Shown: positions 1 through 9,026, counted from the first letter of the stretch. The stretch is DNA of 64,000 bases from Pelobacter seleniigenes DSM 18267 (GCF_000711225.1 NZ_JOMG01000005.1:248001-312000), one strand, 5' to 3'. The notes: generated by a model from the letters alone, not told the origin. Program-made: numbers and translations.

Positions 1-878
1 CCGTAGCCGACCCGGGTGATCACGGCATTGTAGCTGCGCCCCGGCCAGGCATCGACGGTGAAGGTGGCCTGCTGGCCTTTTTTGACCTGGCCGACATCGG
101 CCTCATCCACATCCACCTGGAGTTCCATCTTGGCCAGATTCTCGGCCAGGGTGAACAACACCGGAGCTTGAAAAGAGGCCGCAACGGTCTGGCCTGGATC
201 GATTTCGCGGGTCAGCACCACGCCGTTGATGGGGGAGCGGATGCTGGCTTTCTTCAGGTTGGTTTCATCCGACTGAAGTTCGGCCTTGGCCTGCAGTACG
301 CTGGCTTTGGCACTGGCCAGACTGGCTTCGGCGCGCTTGAGAGTGGCCACGGCCACATCCATTTCGGTTTTGGCCGGGACCTTACCGCCGGAAATCTGCG
401 CAACCTGGCGATAGCGCTCCAGGGTGGCATTTGATTCTTCGACCGTGGCTTCGGTCTGCATGACCTGGGCCTGGGCAGCGGCCAGATTGGCGCGGGACCT
501 GGTCACCGCATCCTCCAGTTTGGAGCGGTCCAGACGCGCCAGTTCCTGGCCCTTGCTGACATGGTCGTTGACGTCGACAAACACCTGCTCGACGATGCCC
601 GACAGTTCGCTGCCGACATCCACCTGATTGGTCGGCTGCAGGTTGCCGGTCGCTGACACCTTGACCTGCAGGGTGCCCCGACTGACCGCTTCGGTAGCAT
701 ACTGGGGGCCGGCGGCTTTTTCTTCGGCCCGGAAAAATGGCACCACGGCCGCGCCGATCACGACCAGAATCAGAATCAGCCACCACCAGCGCCAGCGCGA
801 TCTTTTCCCGGCCGGGGAGTTGAGCAGCTGTTCCAGGGAGGGTTTGGCGCTGTCCGCTTGTTGTTGGGTTGTCTTCAT
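1..878 (-). CDS. MacA/HlyD-family periplasmic adaptor of an efflux pump (C-terminus off window)
   Basis: Reading the minus strand from an ATG at 878 gives an open frame that runs off the left edge, so about 292 N-terminal residues are visible. A basic cytoplasmic stretch is followed by one membrane segment (about residues 31-48). Next come a lipoyl-like half motif (about 87-116, with SGIVEQVFVDVNDHVSKGQ), a long alanine/glutamine-rich coiled-coil hairpin (about 120-205) and the second lipoyl half (SPINGVVLTREIDPGQTV). This is the membrane-fusion-protein architecture of MacA-type adaptors that link an inner-membrane pump to an outer-membrane channel. It starts 3 nt after the NodT-type channel gene stops, so the two are co-transcribed. 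The pump itself should lie beyond position 1; whether it is a MacB-type ABC or an RND permease cannot be seen. Confidence 0.88.
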   Translation of the reverse strand, partial: MKTTQQQADSAKPSLEQLLNSPAGKRSRWRWWWLILILVVIGAAVVPFFRAEEKAAGPQYATEAVSRGTLQVKVSATGNLQPTNQVDVGSELSGIVEQVFVDVNDHVSKGQELARLDRSKLEDAVTRSRANLAAAQAQVMQTEATVEESNATLERYRQVAQISGGKVPAKTEMDVAVATLKRAEASLASAKASVLQAKAELQSDETNLKKASIRSPINGVVLTREIDPGQTVAASFQAPVLFTLAENLAKMELQVDVDEADVGQVKKGQQATFTVDAWPGRSYNAVITRVGY

Positions 879-881
879 CGA

Positions 882-2315
882 TTATCCTTGTTGATTGAGC
901 TGGTCTTCGGCTGCGTGTTGCCAGCCGCCGCCCAGCGCTTTGTAGAGACGAATGAGAGCCAGGACCCGATCAGCGCGGGCCGTGGCCAGGCTGTCGGCGC
1001 TGCTGCGCACGGTCCGTTCGGCGTCGAGGACCGCCTGGAAATCGATCAAGCCGGCGCTGTATCTCTGCTTGGCAAGCTCCGCGGCATTCTGCGCTGCCGT
1101 GGTCGCTGCGGCCAGGGCTTCACTTTGCGCGCTGCTGCGGTCCAGGGAGACCAGGGCATTTTCAACTTCACTGAGAGCGGTGAGAACACTTTGTTCATAA
1201 CTGATCCTGGCCTGCTCCCGGACCGCATCCTGCACTTCGACCTGCTTACGCAGCTTGCCGGCGTTGAAGATCGGTGCGGTGATCCCGCCGAGCAGCGATG
1301 CCGTATCCGCACCACTGTTGTGCAGTCCGCCCAGGGTCAGTGCTTCCAGGCCGATGGAGCCGGACAGTTTGAAGGTTGGGTAACGGGCCGCTTCGGCGGC
1401 ACCCAGGCGGGCGGTCTCTGCGGCCAGATTGCGTTCGGCGACCTGGATGTCCGGGCGTTGCCGGACCGTGTCTGCCGGAATGCCGATGGCCAGACGGTCG
1501 GGAATCAGGGGCAGGTTGGTTGCGGTGGACAGCTGTTGCTGCAGCGCGCCGGGAGCTTTGCCGAGGAGGATCTCCAGGGCATGTTCAGCCTGGAATTGGG
1601 TTGTCTCCAGACTGGGCAATTGCGCCCTGGTCTGTTCCAGATTGCTGCGCGCCTGCTCGACATCCTGACTGCTGACCAGTCCGGCCTGGGCACGCCATTG
1701 GGTCAGTTGCAGGGTTTCCTCCTGACTTGCGAGGTTGGCGCGGATGATTTTCAGGCGCAGCTGCTGAGAGCGAATCTGGATGTAATTGGTGGCGACCTCG
1801 GCAGCCAGGGAGACCCGGGTGTTGGCGAAGCTGGCGGTGCTGGCCTGGAGAGCATTCTGGGCGGCTTCGACATTGCGCCGGACCCCGCCGAAGATATCCA
1901 GTTCCCAGCTGGCATCGAACCCGACCTGGTAGAGCTCGTGGGTCTTGCCGCTGCCGGTTTCCGCACTTGACTTGCTGCGCGAAGCCGATCCCGAGCCGGT
2001 CACCGTCGGGTAATAATCCGCTCCGGCGATGCCCCGGCGCGCGCGTGCCTCGCGCAATTTGGCGCGGGCACTGCGGATATCCGGGCTGGAGCGCAGGGCT
2101 TCTTCGATCAACTCGGTCAACAGCGGGTCATGCAGGTTCTGCCACCATTCACCCAAGTCTTCGCGACCTTGCTGGGTTATACCGCCCCCGCTGTTATTCC
2201 AGGTTTCCGGTACGGTCATTTTAGGGGGCTGGTAATCAGGGCCGACCGCTGCGCATGAACTCAGGGCCAGGCTGAGCAAGGTGAGGATTAAAAGTCTACA
2301 TCCTGCTGGAATCAT
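882..2315 (-). CDS. NodT-family outer-membrane efflux lipoprotein (TolC-like)
   Basis: A 477-residue protein with an N-terminal lipoprotein signal (lipobox LSSC, lipidated Cys about 21) followed by AAVGPDYQPP, the classic start of NodT/OprM-type channels. Two OEP-like halves with long Ala/Gln-rich helices follow, the expected pattern for a trimeric outer-membrane beta-barrel with an alpha-helical tunnel. The length is normal for the family. It lies between the TetR gene (5-nt gap; its likely Shine-Dalgarno AAAGAGG is in the end of that gene) and the adaptor gene, forming a tripartite efflux operon on the minus strand. The substrate cannot be inferred. Confidence 0.93.
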   Translation of the reverse strand: MIPAGCRLLILTLLSLALSSCAAVGPDYQPPKMTVPETWNNSGGGITQQGREDLGEWWQNLHDPLLTELIEEALRSSPDIRSARAKLREARARRGIAGADYYPTVTGSGSASRSKSSAETGSGKTHELYQVGFDASWELDIFGGVRRNVEAAQNALQASTASFANTRVSLAAEVATNYIQIRSQQLRLKIIRANLASQEETLQLTQWRAQAGLVSSQDVEQARSNLEQTRAQLPSLETTQFQAEHALEILLGKAPGALQQQLSTATNLPLIPDRLAIGIPADTVRQRPDIQVAERNLAAETARLGAAEAARYPTFKLSGSIGLEALTLGGLHNSGADTASLLGGITAPIFNAGKLRKQVEVQDAVREQARISYEQSVLTALSEVENALVSLDRSSAQSEALAAATTAAQNAAELAKQRYSAGLIDFQAVLDAERTVRSSADSLATARADRVLALIRLYKALGGGWQHAAEDQLNQQG

Positions 2316-2320
2316 AAAAT

Positions 2321-2995
2321 TCAGGCCTCTTTACGGGCGGACGTGTCCGCATTGATTTCAGTTTTGATAGCGGCAATACCGGCCAAGGAAAATTTCACCA
2401 CGTGTTCGACAAATGCTTCCAGGTTGAGAATTTCCGGCGGCAGACTGAGATCGTTGGTTTTTTTACGCACCCGCTGGATCATCATTGTGTGCAGACACAT
2501 GCTGATAACGGACATTGTACAAAAGATTATCTGTTTTTCACTGGCGCCAGGGCCGAGCAGTTCTTTCATCAGTGAGAAGATTTTGCTGCGCAGCTGAATT
2601 CGTTCCGTCCTCATAACCTCATCAAGGAGGCCGGTCGGATTGACAAATTCCATCTGCAAGATGAAAAAATCCCGGCTTTCCTCATCGGCAATTCGTTCGA
2701 CCAGGGCTTGAATCGTGCCCCGAAGGCGTTCTGCGGCTGGCGCATCAGCGTTGACGCCGCCATCCATGGGGTGGGCCTGGAGCGACTTGTTGAAGGAGTA
2801 GCGCCAGGTCTCCTGATAGAGCACCTCTTTACTGCCAAAATGATAATTGACTGCCGCGACATTGGCCCGCGCCTGTTTACAGATCTGGGCAATCGTGGCA
2901 TCACGAAACCCTTTAGACACGAACACTTCAGCTGCAGCTTCAAGCAATTTTTCCTTGGTTATTTCCGAACGTGGCCTCGCCATGGTCATTTCCAA
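2321..2995 (-). CDS. TetR-family repressor of the efflux operon (CecR/YbiH-like)
   Basis: A 224-residue protein with an N-terminal TetR helix-turn-helix (about residues 10-60; pattern KLLEAAAEVFVSKGF, then VNYHFGSKEVLY). Its C-terminal ligand domain resembles the DUF1956/CecR type. The first ATG is at 2995, but MARPRSE starting at 2983 is an equally plausible start. It is the first gene of the minus-strand efflux operon, the usual arrangement for autoregulation. A 9-bp perfect inverted repeat lies 28-62 nt upstream (3023-3057) and is the candidate operator. Ligand unknown. Confidence 0.92.
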   Translation of the reverse strand: MEMTMARPRSEITKEKLLEAAAEVFVSKGFRDATIAQICKQARANVAAVNYHFGSKEVLYQETWRYSFNKSLQAHPMDGGVNADAPAAERLRGTIQALVERIADEESRDFFILQMEFVNPTGLLDEVMRTERIQLRSKIFSLMKELLGPGASEKQIIFCTMSVISMCLHTMMIQRVRKKTNDLSLPPEILNLEAFVEHVVKFSLAGIAAIKTEINADTSARKEA

Positions 2996-3022
2996 ATCGC
3001 GGTCTTTAAAAATTAAATATAA

Positions 3023-3057
3023 AATTCAAATGCTGGTTTCAAACACTTATTTGAATT
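3023..3057. promoter_or_regulatory. Candidate TetR operator upstream of the efflux operon
   Basis: Perfect inverted repeat AATTCAAAT (3023-3031) and ATTTGAATT (3049-3057) separated by 17 nt, with a third TTCAAA half-site at 3038-3043 in the middle. It lies just upstream of the TetR gene in an AT-rich stretch. Position and symmetry fit a TetR-dimer site, possibly for two dimers. Assignment to this regulator is inference. Confidence 0.5.
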
Positions 3058-3281
3058 GAACTGAAAGGTTGAGTCAAGTTAAGTTTTGTAAGGATATGAA
3101 ACCCAGAGCGCGATGCCCGTTTTGCTCTTTTTGAAAAAAGGTCTTTTGTGTGAGATTGCTGTTTTGATTATTGTTGCAGGTGGTAAAATGGCTGATATCC
3201 TGTTGTTTGCCGATCACCTTTAGAAGAACCCAACCCTGGTCCTTTTATAATTGAAAAGTATAGATTTCTGAGAGTTTAGCT

Positions 3282-4466
3282 ATGTTTTTAAATTATCTTG
3301 CCCTACTGAAAGAAATTGGCTTTCTGGACATTATCGATATCGCTTTTTCTTCTGCCATCATCTGGTTTTTGCTGTCAGTTTTTCGAGCCCGCCGGACCTG
3401 GAAAATCGGCGCCGGCCTGGTCGGTTATGGGCTGATTCTGCTCCTGGCTCACGAACTGGAATTCAACCTGACGGTCAAGATCCTGCAGGGGTTGTCCGCC
3501 GTGGTGATCCTGATCGTGGTGGTGATCTATCAGAATGAAATCCGCCGGGTTCTGGACGAGCTGTCTTCTCTGTTGTTTCGGCACAAGAACGAAATTCGGC
3601 CGTGGCAGGGGAGTATTCCTGAGCTGTTGGTGCGGATTGCCTACGAGCTCTCGGATCGCCGATGGGGGGCCCTGATGGTCCTGCCCGGACAAATTCCCCT
3701 GGACAACCTGATCACTGCCGGCAATGAACTGCATGGTGTGCTCAGCCGCCCTCTGGCTCTGAGCCTGTTTGATCCCACTTCGCCCGGACACGACGGCGCC
3801 ATGGTGCTGCGTGGCGATAAAATTGAACGTTTCGGAACCCGTTTGCCGCTCACCGAAAGTGATGACCAGGTGCAGGAACGCGGCACCCGCCATGCCGCGG
3901 CTATCGGTCTGTCTGAAAAAACTGACGCTCTGATTCTGGTGGTATCGGAAGAGAGCGGGCATATCTCGGTGGCCAAGGACGGGATTCTTGAGCGCATGTC
4001 GGACAGCCAGGCGTTGCTGCAGGAAATACTCGAATTCAGTGAGGATCTGGGCTCGCGGGAGAGCGGCCGAAAACGCTATCAATCTTACCTGCGCATGGCT
4101 CTGCGCCTGGTTGCGTCGGTGGTGGTCACCTCCGTGGTCTGGCTTGTGCTGGTGCCCGGCTCCGCGGTTGTGACTGAGGTTTATCAGGTTCCCATTGATG
4201 TCCAGAATATCCCCGACGGCTTTAAGTTTGAATCGGTTACTCCGCCAAAAGCGGACGTGTCCCTGACCGCCGAACGGCGGGAGCTATTCAAGCTGCGCCC
4301 CGATGATCTGCTGATCTCCCTCGACGGCACCCTGACCGCTCTGGGGCGACAGACCTATTCATTGAACAGCTCGGATATGATGCTGCCCGGCAATATCGAG
4401 GTCGCCAAAATCAGCCCGGCCACGGTGAAGGTGCAGGTTGATAAGGTCGGGGACGGGGGGAAGTAG
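3282..4466 (+). CDS. Diadenylate cyclase (CdaA-like DAC domain) fused to a YbbR/CdaR-like C-terminal region
   Basis: A 394-residue membrane protein. Three hydrophobic segments lie in residues 15-85, followed by a DisA_N/DAC domain (about 105-245) with the catalytic-type motifs HDGAMVL (DGA at 171-173) and GTRHAAAIGLSEKTDA (201-216). A further transmembrane segment (about 275-292) leads into an extracytoplasmic stretch (about 295-390) resembling one YbbR repeat. DAC enzymes condense two ATP into c-di-AMP. In Firmicutes CdaA and its YbbR-domain regulator CdaR are separate proteins; here they appear as one chain. The usual RHR motif reads RHA, so one arginine that normally contacts substrate is missing; activity may be altered. 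No adjacent glmM is visible. Confidence 0.85.
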   Translation: MFLNYLALLKEIGFLDIIDIAFSSAIIWFLLSVFRARRTWKIGAGLVGYGLILLLAHELEFNLTVKILQGLSAVVILIVVVIYQNEIRRVLDELSSLLFRHKNEIRPWQGSIPELLVRIAYELSDRRWGALMVLPGQIPLDNLITAGNELHGVLSRPLALSLFDPTSPGHDGAMVLRGDKIERFGTRLPLTESDDQVQERGTRHAAAIGLSEKTDALILVVSEESGHISVAKDGILERMSDSQALLQEILEFSEDLGSRESGRKRYQSYLRMALRLVASVVVTSVVWLVLVPGSAVVTEVYQVPIDVQNIPDGFKFESVTPPKADVSLTAERRELFKLRPDDLLISLDGTLTALGRQTYSLNSSDMMLPGNIEVAKISPATVKVQVDKVGDGGK

Positions 4467-4655
4467 AATCACCCGTTGGCGAATCCCAGCCTTCCCTCAT
4501 TAAGGGGGAAGGAGAACAACCCTGGCCGGTCTTCGCAATTGTCCCATCATCTAACTGTACATCCCTCGGCCTTGTGTTATATAAAATCTCATCCGTATCT
4601 TTCACCCAGCGTACTTACCCAACAACGCTATTCACTCTTTACCTCTCGGAAAATC

Positions 4656-5210
4656 ATGTCAAACGCCAGCACCTTTTTTGCTCTTTTCATGGCCATCGCC
4701 AAACCTTTGCTGATCCTGCTGCTGGCATTTTTTCTGCTACCGCCGCTATTCAAACGGCTGCGCAAAAAATTGACCGGCGGGGGACAGCGCAGGCTTGATT
4801 TTTGCCAGGAACTTGATGCCATTTATCGGCGAGCGGATAATATTCTTGCCGGTGGCCTGGAGCAGGGGAGTGACCATGAGGCGACCGGTTCTGCTGCAGA
4901 AAGGATCTGCGCTGCCTGGGCCGGACTGGAACGGACCATGAAAGAACTCGGGCGGAAGTATCTGCAAGTGGCCGCTGACAATACACCCTACCCCTGGGAT
5001 TATGTCCTGTTCGAATTAGAAATGAAGAAGAAAGTTGCCAACAGCAGCATCGGTATTTACCGGGATTTGCTGCGCTTGAAAGATATTGTTGAACAAAACC
5101 CGGCGGTGACTATTCCAGAGGAGGCGGTCAGTAAGTACTGCCGGCTGGCCGCACGGGTGAACACTGAACTTATGCACGAGCCGGAAGCCTCCGGTTTCAG
5201 TCTCTTCTGA
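4656..5210 (+). CDS. Small membrane-anchored protein of unknown function
   Basis: Not recognised. The frame is open from a TTG-type codon at 4476, but I choose ATG 4656 because the upstream part looks like random non-coding translation. From 4656 the product has 184 residues. It has one hydrophobic N-terminal segment (about residues 8-31) followed by basic residues (KRLRKKL), predicting an N-out, C-in single-span anchor. A soluble helical cytoplasmic domain rich in charged residues and Trp/Tyr follows. It lies between the diadenylate cyclase and the aminopeptidase, all on the plus strand. Nothing in the sequence tells its function. Confidence 0.6.
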   Translation: MSNASTFFALFMAIAKPLLILLLAFFLLPPLFKRLRKKLTGGGQRRLDFCQELDAIYRRADNILAGGLEQGSDHEATGSAAERICAAWAGLERTMKELGRKYLQVAADNTPYPWDYVLFELEMKKKVANSSIGIYRDLLRLKDIVEQNPAVTIPEEAVSKYCRLAARVNTELMHEPEASGFSLF

Positions 5211-5314
5211 CGGTTTAGACGCCGCTGCTACGACTTCATCCTGGAGAATCGTTATGGCTGTTTTTTTACTTCGCATGTTTATCTGTCACCTGTTGTCCCA
5301 GCTCGGGGCGGGAA

Positions 5315-6712
5315 GTGGAAATGCCTGTGTTTGATTCAGCAATCTACCAGACCAGGCGCCGCCGCCTGCAGGAGTATTTTTCCACCGGGCTGGTGCTACT
5401 TTGTGGCAACTTTGAGTCTCCGTTTACTGCCGCGGACAACTGCTACCGCTTCCGTCAGGACAGCAGCTTTTTGTATTTTTGCGGTCTGGAACAGCCGGGA
5501 CTGGCGCTGCTGTTTGACCTCGATGCAGGGCGCGAGATTCTCTTCGGGAGTGATCCATCTTTGGAGGAACAGGTCTGGAGCGGGCCTATACCGAGCCTGG
5601 TCGAACGAGCGGCAGACAGCGGGATCGGGAATGTCGCACCGCTGACCAGATTGGCCGCGCTGCTGCAACAGGCTATCGCCAAGGGACAACCGGTGCGGCT
5701 GTTGCCCAGCAGCCGGGCCGAGAATAGATTGTTTCAGGCCGACCTGCTTGGTATTCAGATCGCTGAATTGCCCACTTTTGTTTCCACCGAGCTGATCAAG
5801 GCCGTGGTCGCGCTACGCTCCGTCAAAGGGGCAGAGGAGATCGCTGAACTTGATCAGGCCGCAGATCTGGGTTACCGACTGCACTGTGCCGCCATGAAGA
5901 TGGCGCTGCCCGGTACCTATGAATGGGAGATTGCCGGTGAGCTTGAGGCGCTGGCGGCCCGGGCCGGGCGGATGCTCTCCTTTCCGGCTATTGTCACCAC
6001 GCATGGCGAAATCCTCCACAATCATCAACAGATCAGGCAGTTGCAGGACGGGGAGCTGTTACTGGTCGATGCCGGTGTGGAAAGCCGCCGACACTATGCC
6101 TCTGATCACACCCGGACCTTTCCGGTGGGTGGCACATTCAATCCTGCCCAACAGGAGCTATATCAATTGGTGTTGCAGTGCAGCGACCGCGCCTATGAAT
6201 TGATTCGACCCGGCATTACCTTTGCCGAGGTCCATCGCGAAGTCTGTCTGGTGCTGGCTCGTGGACTGGCCGCCCTCGGCCTGATGCGCGGCGATCCCCA
6301 GGATGCGGTCGCGGCTGGTGCCCATGCCCTGTTTATGCCCCACGGCCTCGGTCATATGCTCGGCCTGGATGTCCACGACATGGAGGATCTGGGTGAGGAT
6401 TGGGTCGGCTATGATGAACAGGTACACCGCTCCGGCCAGTTCGGGACCCGTTCTTTGCGCCTTGGGCGACGACTGCAGGACGGGTTTGTGCTGACTGTGG
6501 AGCCGGGTGTTTATTTCATTCCCGCCCTGATTGAGCGCTGGCGGGCCGAACAGCTGCATGCCGATTTCATCGCTTATGAGCAGCTTGGGAATCATCTGGA
6601 TTTCGGCGGTATCCGTGTCGAGGATGATGTGCTGGTGACCGCGACAGGCCACCGGCTGCTCGGCCACCGGCGCATTCCGCGTACTGTCGAGGAATTGACC
6701 GGTCGACAATAA
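5315..6712 (+). CDS. pepP: Xaa-Pro aminopeptidase (aminopeptidase P, M24 family)
   Basis: A 465-residue protein with an N-terminal aminopeptidase-P-type domain (about residues 5-160) and a C-terminal pita-bread M24 metallopeptidase domain. All five metal ligands are visible when counted from the GTG at 5315: Asp252 (LLVDAG), Asp264 (ASDHTRTFP), His347 (HGLGHMLGLDVHD), Glu396 (TVEPGVY) and Glu436 (GGIRVEDD). The enzyme removes N-terminal residues preceding proline and acts in the cytoplasm. Start choice is uncertain between GTG 5315 and ATG 5321. The segment between His347 and Glu396 is longer than in E. coli PepP. Confidence 0.93.
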   Translation: MEMPVFDSAIYQTRRRRLQEYFSTGLVLLCGNFESPFTAADNCYRFRQDSSFLYFCGLEQPGLALLFDLDAGREILFGSDPSLEEQVWSGPIPSLVERAADSGIGNVAPLTRLAALLQQAIAKGQPVRLLPSSRAENRLFQADLLGIQIAELPTFVSTELIKAVVALRSVKGAEEIAELDQAADLGYRLHCAAMKMALPGTYEWEIAGELEALAARAGRMLSFPAIVTTHGEILHNHQQIRQLQDGELLLVDAGVESRRHYASDHTRTFPVGGTFNPAQQELYQLVLQCSDRAYELIRPGITFAEVHREVCLVLARGLAALGLMRGDPQDAVAAGAHALFMPHGLGHMLGLDVHDMEDLGEDWVGYDEQVHRSGQFGTRSLRLGRRLQDGFVLTVEPGVYFIPALIERWRAEQLHADFIAYEQLGNHLDFGGIRVEDDVLVTATGHRLLGHRRIPRTVEELTGRQ

Positions 6713-6781
6713 AGCGGACCAGGTTGGGATGTTGCACAAGTTTGTTAGAGTCAGCCTGTTTATCAAGAGAGGTGTTTTGTT

Positions 6782-7702
6782 ATGAAGATTGCAGTGTTGG
6801 GCGCCGGTGCCATGGGCTGTCTGTATGGTGCCTGTCTGTCCCGCCAGCATGAGGTGACTTTGGTCGATGTTTCCGAACCACAGGTCCGAGCCATCAACGA
6901 GCGGGGCCTGACCATGCTCGAAAACGGAATGGAAACCAACTTCCGGCCCAAGTCAGTCATGAGCGGGACGGATATCGGCCCGGTCGACCTGCTGATTGTC
7001 TTTGTGAAATCGATCCATACCTATGAGGCGGTCAAGGCCAATCAAAGCCTGATCAACGCAGCGACCCTGGTGATGACACTGCAGAACGGGGCGGGGAATG
7101 ATCGCGATATCCTCAACTTCACGGCCAGGGAGAATATCGTCATCGGAACCTCCAAACATAACAGCGTCAGCCTCGGTTTCGGTCGCTTTCACCATACGGC
7201 CAGCGGGGCAACCACCCTCGGCACCATGGACCCGGCGGCGAAGAGTGATGAAAAAGCCGGGGCGATTCTGGCCGGGGCTGGTTTTGAGGTGGTGATTTCC
7301 GACGACATCCAGCGGATCATCTGGAGTAAGCTGTTCATCAATATGTCCATCAACACCCTGACCGCCTTACTGGAAACCAAGATCGGCTATATGGTGCGGA
7401 ACAAATACGCCTGGGACTTTGCCCGTCGGGTGGTCTACGAGGCGGTTGAGGTGGCCGAGGCGGACGGGACCTATTTTGATCGCCGCGATGCGTTGGAGAT
7501 GGTGCGCAAGGTCTGCGAAGATGTCCCGGACGGGTATTCCTCAATGTATCAGGACCGCCAACGCAAGGTGCGCACCGAGATCGACAAGATTAACGGGGCG
7601 GTGGTGGAACAGGCCAAACTCTACGGCGTACCCACACCGTATAATGCCCTGATCGTCGACCTTATTCACGCCATTGAAGGGACTTACCAGGAAGAGGAAT
7701 AA
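6782..7702 (+). CDS. Ketopantoate reductase family protein (PanE/ApbA-like)
   Basis: A 306-residue protein with an N-terminal Rossmann NADP-binding motif (LGAGAMGCLYG at about residues 5-15) and the ApbA C-terminal helical domain. An Asn/Lys region (QNGAGN, then IWSKLFINMSINTLTALL) matches the catalytic and substrate-binding parts of 2-dehydropantoate 2-reductases. The canonical enzyme makes pantoate for coenzyme A synthesis. Several paralogues act on other 2-oxo acids, so the exact substrate is not certain. A good intrinsic terminator follows at 7732-7773. Confidence 0.85.
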   Translation: MKIAVLGAGAMGCLYGACLSRQHEVTLVDVSEPQVRAINERGLTMLENGMETNFRPKSVMSGTDIGPVDLLIVFVKSIHTYEAVKANQSLINAATLVMTLQNGAGNDRDILNFTARENIVIGTSKHNSVSLGFGRFHHTASGATTLGTMDPAAKSDEKAGAILAGAGFEVVISDDIQRIIWSKLFINMSINTLTALLETKIGYMVRNKYAWDFARRVVYEAVEVAEADGTYFDRRDALEMVRKVCEDVPDGYSSMYQDRQRKVRTEIDKINGAVVEQAKLYGVPTPYNALIVDLIHAIEGTYQEEE

Positions 7703-7731
7703 ACGGGAGCTCGAGGGTTGAGTTTACAGAG

Positions 7732-7773
7732 AGGGCCACGCACCGGGAGAACGCTTCCGGTGCGCGGCCCTTT
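7732..7773 (+). terminator. Intrinsic terminator after the ketopantoate reductase-like gene
   Basis: Stem of AGGGCC/GGCCCT (7732-7737 with 7766-7771) plus GCACCGG/CCGGTGC (7740-7746 with 7757-7763), separated by a 2x2 internal loop, and followed by a short T run. It sits between convergent genes. Confidence 0.75.
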
Positions 7774-7784
7774 GTCATGTGAAA

Positions 7785-7843
7785 AGCAGGTTGTTGAAAA
7801 AGTCTATCCTCGGCCTTGGCAACCTGTTCATCAACAGCCTGCT
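7785..7843. repeat. Intergenic palindrome of the 'TTGAAAAAGTC' family
   Basis: Arms AGCAGGTTGTTGA (7785-7797) and TCAACAGCCTGCT (7831-7843) pair over 13 bp with one G-T wobble. The left side contains TTGAAAAAGTCTATC, shared with the element at 46687-46730. It overlaps the stop of the DUF4382 gene and may double as its terminator. Confidence 0.5.
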
Positions 7844-9026
7844 AAAAGGCGAAATCGGTATCGCCGCTATCCGCGCCGCTGAGTACCGTAACCGCAACGG
7901 TCAGGGTGGTGCGATTCGGGGTCGAGGCGACCAGCTGATAGGAACCGGCCGGCAGGTCGACCTGATAGGCTCCGCCATTGGCAACCTGCAGAGTTTTCAC
8001 CGTGACGATGGTCACGGTCCCGCCGCAATTGAGGCTCTGCCGTACCGCGATGGTAACGTGTTGATCCGCATCGGTCAGCGGGTTGGCGATATTGACGACC
8101 CCTGAAATGGATCCGGTTGCCGTGGCCACCGGCTGCAGAGCCAGATCGACAGTCGCGGTACTGCCGGCCTGGGGTAGGGTGACCGGCTGACAGACCGGTT
8201 GGTAACCGTTCGCGGCCGCGACCAGATCGTAAGTGCCGGGAGCCAGGAACAGGGCATAGTCGCCGCTGTCAGTACTCAGCGTGCCGGCTTCGATTACCAC
8301 CTGATTTTCCGGCGCAGCTGTCGCAGCAATGGTCTGCGCACTGACAAAGGCAGCGGGAACCGGTACCAGCGGGTTCGAATTGGCTTCGCTGACCGTACCG
8401 TAAACATTGCTGTAGCTGGTTTCCTTCAGAATTTTGATCACCGGTTTAAGCAGGTATTGGCCGCTTGTCCCGGCTACGACCACCGAACGAGTGACATCAA
8501 AATCGAGCAGCAGATCGGTGGTCTGATCCGTGTTGATGGTGAAGCCGTTGATGACCTTCAAGCCGCTCTGGGTCCCACTGGGAACCTTCAATTTATGAGC
8601 GTTGCCATCCATGTCGATGATGTAATTGGCATAAGGGTGGGTCTGATCAAAAATGTTCAGGCTGGTGTCGGCAGTATTACCAAGGACCAAGCGCAGCTGA
8701 CCGTAACTGCCGCTATCCAGGGGGCCTTCCCCCAGTTGGGCGAAGAGTCCATTGACCAGGTCGAGCAGGTTATAGGTCGTGCCTGGTTCGGCCACGGTGA
8801 CCCAGCCGCTGGTTGCGTTATCCTGGCTGCTGCGATGGACCTGCACCCGGTCTACGGTGATATAGACCGCTTGATAATCTTCGGCCGCACTGTCGGTCAG
8901 GGCAACTGAGAGGGTGCCGCTCCCTCCGCCATCGGAACCACCATTACTGCCGCAGGCGGTCAACAGGGCACTGAGCAACAGGATTGCCAGAAAAGAACAG
9001 CCTCTTTGAATGGTTTTCAGCTTCAT
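7842..9026 (-). CDS. DUF4382 domain lipoprotein with carboxypeptidase-regulatory-like repeats
   Basis: A 394-residue exported lipoprotein (lipobox LTAC, Cys25, then a Gly/Ser/Asp linker). Residues about 38-165 match DUF4382 (pattern VALTDSAAEDYQAVYITVDRVQVH). The C-terminal half carries two beta-rich, carboxypeptidase-regulatory-like segments, one with the pattern GTYDLVAAANGYQP (about 205-300) and one with PAGSYQLVAST (about 305-394). The family is common in Desulfuromonadia and related bacteria, and its function is unknown. The signal peptide indicates an outer-membrane or periplasmic location. It is transcribed away from the giant-protein cluster, with about 780 bp between the two start codons, so shared regulation is possible but not shown. 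Confidence 0.88.
   Translation of the reverse strand: MKLKTIQRGCSFLAILLLSALLTACGSNGGSDGGGSGTLSVALTDSAAEDYQAVYITVDRVQVHRSSQDNATSGWVTVAEPGTTYNLLDLVNGLFAQLGEGPLDSGSYGQLRLVLGNTADTSLNIFDQTHPYANYIIDMDGNAHKLKVPSGTQSGLKVINGFTINTDQTTDLLLDFDVTRSVVVAGTSGQYLLKPVIKILKETSYSNVYGTVSEANSNPLVPVPAAFVSAQTIAATAAPENQVVIEAGTLSTDSGDYALFLAPGTYDLVAAANGYQPVCQPVTLPQAGSTATVDLALQPVATATGSISGVVNIANPLTDADQHVTIAVRQSLNCGGTVTIVTVKTLQVANGGAYQVDLPAGSYQLVASTPNRTTLTVAVTVLSGADSGDTDFAF

Noticed and set aside
382-786. 134-codon minus-strand frame in the adaptor gene
   Set aside because: Arg/Gly-rich translation out of frame with the clear MacA/HlyD-type adaptor read from 878.
4476-4655. N-terminal extension of the small membrane protein
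   Set aside because: The translation is Ser/His/Pro-rich without structure, whereas a signal-anchor begins exactly at ATG 4656.
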